A DNA stretch of 64,000 bases from contig CM055268.1 of the NCBI GenBank assembly GCA_029237695.1, positions 54,025,131-54,089,130 on the forward strand. The letters are read 5' to 3'. Below are positions 9,787-18,824 of the stretch, piece by piece. The notes beneath the pieces are model-generated. The model saw only the letters and a program-made list of their open reading frames with translations, ran no database searches and was not told where the DNA came from. The DNA comes from Conchocele bisecta (taxonomy: Eukaryota > Mollusca > Bivalvia > Lucinida > Thyasiridae). Positions within the stretch are counted from its first letter, which is position 1. Every line of letters starts with the position of its first letter. The position numbers and the translations under genes were made by a program.

Positions 9787-11150
9787 TACGGGGCGCCATG
9801 CAGGACAGGTTAATTATGTGTACAAAATTGAGTTTTGTAACACTAAAAATCACAAAATTCAATTCTGTGTCACAAAATTCAATTCTGTGTCACAAAATTC
9901 AATTCTGTCAATTCTGTGTCACAAAATTCAATTCTGTGTCACAAAATTCAATTTTGTGAAGACAGAATTCATTTTTGTCCACAAAAATTAGTTGCGTATG
10001 TCATCTCTACGTTGATTGGTTGAGATCGGTCTTAGTCCATTTCACTAGATGGTGGAGTACACTTGCAGGTTTAAATATTTCAATGCGAAAATATAACCCA
10101 ATATATCAATATTATATTTCTTTATGGACAGTTATTTTGGTTATATTATGATTACAAATGAGTGGTCACACCATATAAGCATATATACTTTGAAGAAGAA
10201 ATAAGAAAAATATTCAGAATTTTCCCCTCAATTATGTAAACAGGGTCAAACATAAAGTAGCCGGGACATAGCTAGACCTGAGAGCATGCCCTATATAGAG
10301 AATACCAGGCTAGTGTGTTTTGATATCAAGTTTATCAGGCAAGGCTAGGAAACGCGTAGGAATTCCGAGGCTTGCCGAAGAATTCCTACCGTTTCCGAGC
10401 CCGAGCCTGATAAACTTGCTATTAAAAATACACTAGCCTGGTATTCTATTTATCAGTAACGTTTTATGCTCGAAAATGACATTAGATGACGTCGTATTCT
10501 AACAGTAGATCTAACCTTGTGAAACAAATGGTATTGGATCTGTCCTACTAGTTGCGAAGTTACGTGTTCGCAACTATGTGTCTACATGCATTATTTACAG
10601 TATACACCATCTAGTACATGTATCCATGGTATCTACACACATACTACAAATGGTTTCCTCAAATGGCCCAAAACACACATTCTGTTTATAAACACAGACA
10701 GCAGTCAGAACACAGGCCACAGCGCGTGTATTATTGATTTAACTGGGGCAAATGTACCTTGCGATACACACTAAATGACGTCAGTACTCGCGGGAGATCT
10801 ACATGTACATGAATTATGTGTACAATTATAACGCAAATGAGTTTAAATACGAATGGGTTTGTCAACGTTTGACTGTTTGGAGATAGTTGAAGCAAAATGG
10901 CAGAATGAGAAATGAATCATCGGCAGAATGAGAAATAAATCATCGACATTGAATGTGTAGATCGGCGACCGTGACCCATTTCTCCAGTGCAGTTTCTGAC
11001 CAATGGTAGTCCTTCTTACATGCGTGTGCAGAATTGACAGAATTGAATTCTGTGACACAAAAGTGAATTTTGTGACACAGAATTGAATTTTGTGGCACAA
11101 AAATGAATTTTGTTGACAAAATTGAGCCATGTCCCACTTGGCGCCCCGTA
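9787..11150. mobile_element. Inverted-repeat element with AATTC-core iterons in both arms
   Basis: The ends are TACGGGGCGCC (9787) and GGCGCCCCGTA (to 11150), with the 5-bp target duplication CACTC at 9782-9786 and 11151-11155. Just inside each end lie iterated words: TCACAAAATTCAATTCTGTG several times at 9825-9985, and the inverse type at 11030-11125. The interior holds other small palindromes, including 10298-10452. There is no long ORF. A relative with different words but the same end type (TAYGGAGCC) is at 39456-39795. Confidence 0.7.
10298..10452. repeat. Diverged relative of the two-part hairpin element
   Basis: The hairpin arms are AGAGAATACCAGGCTAGTG and CACTAGCCTGGTATTCTATT, then TATCAGTAACGTTTTATGC. 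The layout and the border words (AGAGAATA and TATTCTATTTATC) match the 8973 family, but the arm sequence differs. The right border recurs at 63630-63700. Confidence 0.55.
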
Positions 11151-11738
11151 CACTCAGTAGGCACAACATGTTCTTTATAGGAATTAAATAAGTGTATAAT
11201 TCTGTTCAGTACTATTCCACCAGTTCCAAAGATTATACGAGTGCCCGCTATACAGATATAATCATTTAGTAATATTTATTTTACTGATAGCGACGCGCGT
11301 TGGTATCAGGCTATTTTGATATGCAAATGAGGCATGGTATTTTTTAATTATTTATACTAATTAAATGCGTCACCTGAAAAAATAATATTTTCGACAGATT
11401 ATAAAATATGATCATTGCACATCAAAAAAATAAATACAGAGTATAAATAGCAATGTCCGTTAACATTTTGAGGAAACAAGGTTATCGCCCCTGATATCAG
11501 TGTGGAATGTTACGTCCGATATAAAATGTATACTAATGCCAATCAATACGTGGTGTAATGGTGAATGAACGTTTATTTTGCCAGAAAATGTCTCGGATGA
11601 TTTATCTGATATAAAGAACATTTTGTGCCTACTGAGTGGGCATGTACCTTTAAAGGGACATATCAGCATTTTTGAGGAAATAATACTATAAACATAAAAA
11701 CCTGTTTTCATCATACCCTGTGTAAAGTGGTTGAAAAT

Positions 11739-12045
11739 AGATAGAGAATAGTAGGTTAGTGCCGTGAATGGGAACAAATATCTGGCAAGGCTTAGGAAAC
11801 GGGATGGGCGAGGCTCTGCCGAGCACATCCCGTTTCCGTGCCGCACCAGATATTTTTCCCATTCACGGCACTAACCTACTATTCTATTTATCCCGTCAAC
11901 ACCTACAAATGGCTTTAAAATGCAAAAAATACCCCCAGTCACCGCACATATTCATACGCAGTGATTAGGTCGTATTGACAGGATATCAAAAATGTTTCAT
12001 GGCACCTTGTTTCACGGCACATACGCACTGTGTTGACGGGATAAA
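11739..12045 (+). mobile_element. Two-part inverted-repeat element, copy 2
   Basis: It has the same structure as 8973-9244, with arms GTTAGTGCCGTGAATGGGAA and inverse, then TTTATCCCGTCAACACC to GTGTTGACGGGATAAA. It lies head to head with copy 3, with another palindrome between them (12046-12210). Confidence 0.75.
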
Positions 12046-12210
12046 TGACGATACCAGGACTGTTGGGTTGTTTCAATTTTCACCGATATCGGTACATTCG
12101 TATCAGATTTTGAATCCTGTTGAAAGCAACAAGATAGGAAATCTGATATGTATTTATGTACCGATATGTGTGAAAATAGAAACAACCCAGCGGTTCTAGT
12201 ATCGTCATAT
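12046..12210. repeat. Palindromic MITE with TGACGATACCAGGAC arms
   Basis: The outer arms are TGACGATACCAGGAC and GTTCTAGTATCGTCA. The inner arms contain GGTTGTTTCAATTTTCAC and GTGAAAATAGAAACAACCC. It sits between two inverted copies of the two-part element. Flanks at 11690-11738 and 12213-12258 are also inverted to each other, so at least three insertions are nested here. Confidence 0.65.
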
Positions 12211-12260
12211 ATCTTCAATTAAACTACTTTACATAGAGCCATGATGAAAACACGTTTTTT

Positions 12261-12592
12261 CTTTATCCCGTCAACACAGTGCGTATGTGCCGTGAAACAC
12301 GGTGCCGTGAAACACGGTGCCGTGAAACATTTTTGATATCCTGTCAATATGACCTAATCACTGCGTATGAATATGTGCGGAGGCTGGGGTTATTTTCTTT
12401 GCATTTTATAGCCATTTGTAGGTGTTGACGGGATAAATAGAATAGTAGGTTGTGCCGTGAATGGGAAAACATATCTGGCGCTGCACGGAAACGGGATGTG
12501 CTCGGCAGAGCCTCGCCCATCCCGTTTCCTAAGCCTTACCAGATATTTTTTTCCATTCACGGCACTCACCTACTATTTTCTATATTTCCATC
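12261..12592 (-). mobile_element. Two-part inverted-repeat element, copy 3 (reverse)
   Basis: It begins TTTATCCCGTCAACACAG and ends in the hairpin arm TTCCATTCACGGCACTCACC. The GTGCCGTGAAACACG subrepeat is present in extra copies (12290-12330). Confidence 0.75.
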
Positions 12593-13034
12593 CACTCGTC
12601 GTTCGTATGCTTCTTGAAACCGAAGTCCCGTCTCTATATGATCGGAGCTGTTACACATTTTACCAAAATGTACCTATATGTGGCCCTGACTCGAGAAATA
12701 GGCTTATGTGATCCATGTATGTGACTAGTGTAGCTCCTGGTCAAATAGCACACTCCTGTATCCCGATAACAATATATGTACCTAGTTAGAAGCATGACGG
12801 GTGTGTCATTCATTGAATGACGAACAGTGCAGGGGCCTGTTTAACTAAACTTCGTACGAATAAGAAGTTCGTAAGTGCAAAATGCAAAATTAGAGAAACA
12901 CGTTAAAATGAGAATATTTTTGTGGCGCCCGTTTGCGGACAGCCCGGTCTGTCACATTGCCCGCGTGGGCGAGATACCGGATTCCGTCGAATTTATGTTG
13001 TTCAGATGTTCAGGTCGCAGCTTTGTATTTTCAG
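12593..13034. other. MITE fragments and probable intron upstream of the membrane-protein exon
   Basis: 12680-12840 resembles the GTGGCTGTGACTGGAG family and 12834-12890 the GTTTAGTGAAACGG family. The stretch closes with TTTGTATTTTCAG at 13022-13034, a good 3' splice site. The open frame upstream of it is probably intronic. Confidence 0.45.
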
Positions 13035-14924
13035 AGAGCACCCATCATGAGTACCATGACAGAAATGGACCCAACAGGGCCCATGAGCACGAACACAGCG
13101 CTGACACTGCCGGGAAACAGCATTGTGACGCGCCCCCTGCAGACACAACCGACACCACCAAACTACAGCTCGGCCGACACTGACGGACCGAGCTGGGGCC
13201 TCATAATTTCAATCATCATGATCGCCATATTTCTCATCTGTGTCGGCGTATGTTTCTACTGGCACAGATGGCGCGATAAGCGACGCACGCACACTCAGCG
13301 CGAGCCAGTTTCCGGTACGTCGTTTCAGCGAAGTTACCGGGGTCGGTCAACTCGAGGCTCGGACAGCATCCGGGATTCTACACGCTCCACCGCCCCTCTC
13401 CGGAGCAGCGGCCGCAGCAGCGTCAACGAGAAAGTCAATAATAACAACAACAATAACATCTGCAACAACAACAGTAAACCAGTGATTAAGAATACTAACG
13501 TAAACGTGATTCCTGTTCAAAGGTCTAGCGGCGGTAAATACTCATTTTACTGGGACAAAAACCACTGGAAGGCATACCCAACCAACCAGTTCACCAGTTC
13601 CGGGCGTAGCCTGTCCGGTCGACCGCTGTCTCCTATAAACGAAATTGATTCTCCGAACTCTGTGGAAGGCAAGTTGACAGAATTTGAACTTTCCAAAAAT
13701 TTTACAGACATCAGTGCGCAGGCGTCGTTCTCGCCGTATCACCTCACGTGGTTAGCTGCGTCCAACCCGGCCATTCACCCTCCGCCGTACGATCATACCG
13801 GCAACCAGTCGACGGCCGACTATAACTGCTACCCGGCGATCGGCGGCTGCATGCTGGAGGAGTGCCATGACAACCACGTGGCCGTGAATCAGATGGAGAG
13901 CTACGAACCTGCCGCAGCGTCGCCGTTCTTCCCGAACAACAACACACCCACAACGGAGTGTGACGCCGAGTCAGAGAGTTCCGCTGGTCAGGACATGGTC
14001 TACCAGAGCAACCAGCTACCGCGATCACAGTTCACAAGCTACCCGTCTACCCCGCTCTCAAACACGTCTATGTCGCGATCAAACCATTTCATGATGAATT
14101 CTGGCACCGGCGGAACGACATCCGTGGAGACGTCCTACCCGGAGTCGTCGTACAACCCGTCGTCGCAGCACAGCCACAGTGGCTACACGGCGTCGTCGTT
14201 CGGCACCTCGGCACACACGAGCGTCACGGACAACCCGACCAACATGAGCAGTCTGCCCAGCAGCATACGCCAGTTCAGTAAACAAAACGTTCTCGACGAC
14301 CCCAATAACAACAGTGGCGTTGTTCCGAACGCGAACTACGTGCCATGCCGCCGGCCAAAAAGTATGGACTACACGCTGGCGAGCAGTCTGGAGTCGTCGG
14401 ACACGCAGTATTCGGACAACACGTCCATGCTGCCGCAGTATAGCAGCAACAGCCCGTCCGGCTTCCCGAACGGCCAGCAGAGATCGTACCCACTGAGCAC
14501 CGAGCAAAGCGGCACACACAGTCCGGAAGACCTTTCCAAACTCGTCGACGAAATGTCATCTATTCGTCCCGTGGACGAAACCTCATCCATTAGACCAAAC
14601 TCGTCAGCGGACCCAATGTCGCGCGTTATCAATAGCATTTCCGGTCACAGTCTTTCGGCGGAGTTTCACAAGAGTTGGAGCGCGGTGGCGGACATTGAGC
14701 GGGACTCGGTGAACTCGCGCGGCACGGTCAGCCAGACGACGTCACAGAACGACGGCTCATACTCATGGGACAGCTACCCGCTAAACGGCAAGTCGGGAGT
14801 GTCGCGCTCCTACCCCGACCTCACGCTGCACGTGTACGACAACACGGCCATGTTTGAGCAGATGACGCAGCATCAGGTGAACTTCCACGCGCCTGTTCTC
14901 GCGGATAAACAATACTGGGTGTAA
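13035..14924 (+). CDS. Single-pass membrane protein with long Ser/Thr/Asn-rich cytoplasmic tail (3' terminal exon)
   Basis: The family is not recognised. The exon follows a TTTTCAG acceptor and reads in frame to TAA at 14922. The first ATG inside the exon is 13047, which would give 625 residues; earlier exons may add a signal peptide and ectodomain. Numbered from that Met, residues 1-50 are Pro/Thr-rich with one Asn-Tyr-Ser sequon at 39. Residues 51-72 form a strongly hydrophobic membrane helix, followed by basic RWRDKRR, so the long C-terminal part is predicted cytoplasmic. The tail has an Asn run near 130-140, a PPPY motif at 245-248 (possible WW-domain ligand), many SP and SxxS sites, and ends in QYWV, which fits a hydrophobic-x-hydrophobic PDZ ligand. 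Composition and unbroken length (over 600 codons with higher GC than its surroundings) make it a real gene. A receptor or scaffold-anchor role is only inferred. Confidence 0.85.
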   Translation, partial: RAPIMSTMTEMDPTGPMSTNTALTLPGNSIVTRPLQTQPTPPNYSSADTDGPSWGLIISIIMIAIFLICVGVCFYWHRWRDKRRTHTQREPVSGTSFQRSYRGRSTRGSDSIRDSTRSTAPLRSSGRSSVNEKVNNNNNNNICNNNSKPVIKNTNVNVIPVQRSSGGKYSFYWDKNHWKAYPTNQFTSSGRSLSGRPLSPINEIDSPNSVEGKLTEFELSKNFTDISAQASFSPYHLTWLAASNPAIHPPPYDHTGNQSTADYNCYPAIGGCMLEECHDNHVAVNQMESYEPAAASPFFPNNNTPTTECDAESESSAGQDMVYQSNQLPRSQFTSYPSTPLSNTSMSRSNHFMMNSGTGGTTSVETSYPESSYNPSSQHSHSGYTASSFGTSAHTSVTDNPTNMSSLPSSIRQFSKQNVLDDPNNNSGVVPNANYVPCRRPKSMDYTLASSLESSDTQYSDNTSMLPQYSSNSPSGFPNGQQRSYPLSTEQSGTHSPEDLSKLVDEMSSIRPVDETSSIRPNSSADPMSRVINSISGHSLSAEFHKSWSAVADIERDSVNSRGTVSQTTSQNDGSYSWDSYPLNGKSGVSRSYPDLTLHVYDNTAMFEQMTQHQVNFHAPVLADKQYWV

Positions 14925-14961
14925 ATTCGACACACAGACTAGACTAATGTTAACGCGAATG

Positions 14962-15015
14962 TTCTGTCTGTAACGCAGGGCGACTTGAGTAAGTCGCCCT
15001 GCGTTACAGACAGAA
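14962..15015 (+). other. Perfect 25-bp hairpin in the presumed 3' UTR
   Basis: The arms TTCTGTCTGTAACGCAGGGC...CTT (14962-14986) and their exact inverse (14991-15015) flank a GAGT loop, 37 nt after the stop codon of the membrane-protein gene. It may be a tiny palindromic insertion, since CTGTCTGT is also the end of the neighbouring inverted-repeat elements, or a functional RNA structure. Confidence 0.8.
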
Positions 15016-15027
15016 TAATCGAGTTAA

Positions 15028-15475
15028 ATTACTGTCTGTTCCACATTTTGTTGCCGACGTAATTTTGGCTATTAAACACAATAAGTCTAAAACATATTTA
15101 AATGTAAGTACTTGTTCATAAATAACAAAAATGTCCCCCTCCGTCACTTGTTTATTTGATGGAATTCCATCAAATATTGATTTAATTGCGAAAAAAAAGA
15201 CAACTTGGAAATTATATAAGTTATAACCGAGAAAACGGAGTGAGGTTTTGAATATCGATCCACAAATTCCAAACTTATTTTCAAAAATCTATTTTAGCCT
15301 CCATGTTAATATCACATAGAATAAAAAGTATTTTCCCTATAAAATCAATATTTGATGAAATTTCGTGAAATATCTAAATTTTGGGAGGATTATACTTTCT
15401 TGATCTTAATGAAAATGTATTGACATTTAACGTGTTTAATAGCCAAAAGTACGGCGATTGTAAACAAGTATGACC
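15028..15475. repeat. Inverted-repeat element with TACTGTCTGTTCCAC end
   Basis: The left arm has TTTTGGCTATTAAACAC near 15064 and the right arm has GTGTTTAATAGCCAAAAGT near 15433. The interior is AT-rich, with CAAATATTGATTTAATTGCG. A related copy is at 27141-27515, and the same end type borders the compound element at 16431-27121. Confidence 0.6.
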
Positions 15476-15958
15476 ACGTTCTCAGTTCAAGTGCGCGAAA
15501 TCAAGAATGTTGATTGGTCGAGGCTGCTTTTCCCAGACTTGGCCAATTAAGCTGCTTGATTTCGAGTACAGATGGTGAGAACATGCCCAGAATGATAATC
15601 GCTGACCGAGGTCCCACACATATAACAACTGTACTGAACATGAACTCTAACACTTACAATGCGGGAAACGTAACTTGTCGTCTGCTCTTGTTTGATATTG
15701 GCATTATAAGGGTTAATTAATCCCGTAATCCCGTGATGGGTAATACATAGACTCCACTTTATTTGATACAAATGTTGAAAACGAGCTCCGACAACATTAT
15801 GAGCGCAATATGATATGAACGCAACACAATGTCGCAAGATGATATGAACGCAAGATGATGGAGCGTTTCTAGTGTATGGTGGTACCGTTTAGGTCTATCA
15901 TGCACTGAACGCACATGTGTTGTTAGCTTGTCTTGGGTGATCATTCATTGTTTGTATA
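15476..15958. other. Unassigned sequence
   Basis: No gene was recognised. Short open frames on both strands overlap. 15785-15862 has a small irregular repeat of GATATGAACGCAA type. Confidence 0.35.
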
Positions 15959-16113
15959 TACAATGTACATGAAACACCTTTCTAATCAATATACCAAACA
16001 ATTCAAATACGCCGCGTGTAATCGCAATATCAAGATCCTTGATTTGGTGATTACACGCTGGGGCATTTGAATCGTTTTTCATATTGTTTAGAAATGTGTT
16101 TCATGTACATGTA
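15959..16113. repeat. Palindromic MITE of about 155 bp
   Basis: TGTACATGAAACACCTTTCT at the left is inverted at the right as AGAAATGTGTTTCATGTACA. The inner arms are CGCGTGTAATCGC and GTGATTACACGC. Confidence 0.65.
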
Positions 16114-16247
16114 TATGCAAATGATAATTGACCTCCAAAACACGATAAAAGAACATGTGATAGAACGTCCGTCGTCTTAATCTTTTCAACACAAAGGACC
16201 TCTTGTGCTTGCAAACAGTGTAGATCCAGATGAGCCGGCTCGTAGCG

Positions 16248-16383
16248 ATATAAAATGTATAATAAATGCCAATCAATACGTCGGGTAATGGTGAATTAAT
16301 GTTTATTTTGCCAGAAAAAAGACTCAGATGATGTCTGATATAAAGAACATTGTGTGCCTACTGAGTGTGCCGTACCTTTAACT
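16248..16383. repeat. 3' fragment of the TTAA-type MITE
   Basis: ATGCCAATCAATACGT, TGTTTATTTTGCCAGAAAA and GTGCCTACTGAGTG, then ACCTTTAA, occur in the same order as in 11151-11653. The 5' part is missing. Confidence 0.65.
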
Positions 16384-16810
16384 GCATTGTCATCACGTCA
16401 AGACAAACTTATTAGCTTGTCAACACTATAGTCTGTTTCACGAAAGCTGCCCAAATTTTACGGCTATATAGACAATTAAAAAACAATACTATTTTCGATA
16501 GTATTAAATTAAAGGAAAATTTAAGAATGAGCCTTCTTTTCATTTCGTGAAATTCGGTCAAATATTGATTTTATTACGAAAAATTGATTTGTCTATGGGA
16601 AACTAGATAGCTTGGAAATTATCTAACTATAAGAAAACAAAAGTTACATTTTAAAAATTGGTCCAGTATTTCTAAAATTCAAAAATATTTCCCCATGTTA
16701 AATCCCCATAGACATCGGCTGTGTGAAGTTAGCACTGCAATCGCAGATCGGCAATTAAAATTCAAATCGAATGTCGAGTTGGATGTAGAGCTGTAAAGTT
16801 AGGATATGTC

Positions 16811-17955
16811 GGTCCCAGTCACCTGTGAAGCATCGGTAAACAAATCATGCAAATCCGATAAAGAAAGTGGCATTCCATTTTTTGGCGATAACTTCGTAAT
16901 TAATAGTTTGAATAACGAGCTGGCTGTGAGATTGTATTTTCGCAACATTTGATTACAGTGCTGGGTAGTTTGAATAACGAGCTGGGTCTGAGATCGTTAT
17001 TCAGTACTATGTTTTCTGTATATTCTGAATATTCTGTATTCAAATGTTGCGAAAATACAATCTCACAGCCAGCTCGTTATTCAAACTTACCAGCTCTGTA
17101 TTCAAATACTGCCAAAGCAAATCTGAATAACCGTATATCACAGCCAGCTCGTTATTCAAACTATCCAGCTCTGTATTCGGCTTATACTAAAACAATTTTC
17201 TGAATAACGATCTCAGAGCCAGCTCGTTAATTCAAACTACCCAGTCTATATTCAAACGTTTCCAAAATAAATATTCAGAATACCGAAAACCTCATGCAAA
17301 TCGGCCTATTAATTACGAAGTTATCGCCAAAAAAATGGAATGCCACTTTCTTTATCGGATTTGCATGATTTTTTCGCCGATGCTTCACAGGTGACTGGAC
17401 CGACATAGCCTTGGACGCGACTTTGAAAAACGACTTTTAAACAACTTAGGCTGCTTTATCTGTAAAAGGCAGTTCATTTTGCCGCAAAAAGGGCACGCGA
17501 GAGCTGAATAACGATCTCAGAGCCAGCTCGTTATTCATACTATCCAGCTCTGTATTCGGCTTATACTAAAACAATTTTCTGAATAACGATCTCAGAGCCA
17601 GCTCGTTATTCAAACTACCCAGCTCTATATTCAAACGTCGCCTATTAATTACGAAGTTTTGGCCACAAAAATGGAATGCCACTTTCTTTATCGGATTTGC
17701 ATGATTTTTTCACCGATGCTTCACAGGTGACTGGGACCGACATAGCCTTGGACGCGACTTTGAAAAACGACTTTTAAACAACTTATGCTGCTTTATCTGT
17801 AAAAGGCAGTTCATTTTGCGGCAAAAAGGGCACGCGAGAGCTGAATAACGATCTCGGAGCCAGCTCGTTATTCATACGTGCCAGCTCTGTATTCAGAATA
17901 TACAGAAAACATAGTACTGAATAACGATCTCAGACCCAGCTCGGTATTCAAACTA
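16811..17955. repeat. Iteron array, CCAGCTCGTTATTCAAAC type, with inverted blocks
   Basis: Repeated words are CCAGCTCGTTATTCAAACTA and CAGCTCTATATTCAAACG, alternating with CTGAATAACGATCTCAGAG. A block with AAATGGAATGCCACTTTCTT and TTCACAGGTGACTGG occurs at 16811-16905 (inverted), 17306-17405 and 17640-17745. No coding potential is seen. Confidence 0.7.
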
Positions 17956-18360
17956 CCCAGCACTGTATTCAAACACACCTGTTTAAATGTCGACTACACA
18001 GCCAACTGTACATTCGAAGTAACCAGCTCTACATTAAGATTGAACAGAAAATGCGAGTTTGGATGTCGATTGCAGAGCCAGCTGTACATTCGAAGTACCC
18101 AGCTCTACATTCAGATTGAAAAGAAAATACATGTGTGAATGTCGATTGCAGAGCCAGCTGTACATGGGAACTATCCAACACTACATTCATATTCAGCATA
18201 AAATGCGAGTTTAAATGTGGATTGCACAGCCAGCTGTACATTCGAAGTAGCCAGCTGTACATTCAGATTCACTCGAAAATACATGTGTGAATGTCGATTG
18301 CAGAGCCAGCTGTACATGGGAACTATCCAACACTACATTCATATTCAGCATAAAATGTGA
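17956..18360 (+). repeat. 76-bp monomer array, left part
   Basis: Monomers carry CAGAGCCAGCTGTACATTCG, ACCCAGCTCTACATTCAGAT and TGAATGTCGATTG. The array breaks at 18360 where the DIRS element begins and resumes in the same orientation at 25234. Confidence 0.75.
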
Positions 18361-18376
18361 TTCTGTATCATACTTC

Positions 18377-18522
18377 CCTGTATATGTTGCTATACGTGAC
18401 TATAGGTCCAAATTCCTTTCCAAACCTCAATTTATTATCCCACACTCAGTACTGCACTTTACACTTACCCTTTGACAGGTGCCCGGTGTCCGCGCATGCG
18501 CGGCAGGAAGCCTCCTCTTTAT
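18377..18522 (+). repeat. Left inverted terminal repeat of the DIRS element
   Basis: It runs from CCTGTATATGTTGCTATACG to GAAGCCTCCTCTTTAT and is inverted at 25047-25192 with almost no differences, so the two arms are nearly identical. Confidence 0.9.
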
Positions 18523-18824
18523 TTGGAAACTTCAAGAAGTGAGTATCTCTATTCTGAATTTCCAAGTTTTTGTGACTTCTAAGGCAGTCTAGGGTCGCGG
18601 ATATTGTTGTTTAACGACAATATAGGCCTTTTAGATTGCTGGCTCAACCTTTCTGAACGTTTTGGTCGCGGAAATTGACGAAATTTGAACTTTTTCGCGT
18701 TTTTCGTGACGTGGCCACGCGAGTGACCGGTAGCCGTGGGGTACCAGTACTCGACGGTTTTGGAAAATATTTTTAAATTTTTTTTTTTTGAAATTTATTC
18801 GCGTGGTACCTTGTGAGGGTTACT

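Larger units (their letters stand above)
9772..11653. mobile_element. TTAA-type MITE interrupted by a foldback element
   Basis: Intact copies (44172-44649) begin TTAAAGGTACATGCCCACTC and end GAGTGGGCATATACCTTTAA. Here GGTACATGCCCACTC (9772-9786) is separated from CACTCAGTAGGCACAAC (11151 on) by the element at 9787-11150. The MITE ends at 11653 with TACCTTTAA. Host sequence CACTC is duplicated at both junctions. Confidence 0.75.

Noticed and set aside
12933..13034. Upstream in-frame extension of the membrane-protein ORF as coding
   Set aside because: A strong TTTGTATTTTCAG acceptor ends at 13034 and the upstream part lies next to MITE fragments, so it is more likely intron.
14079..14519. - strand ORFs inside the membrane-protein exon
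   Set aside because: They are antisense shadows with Arg/Val-rich composition produced by the GC-rich sense codons.
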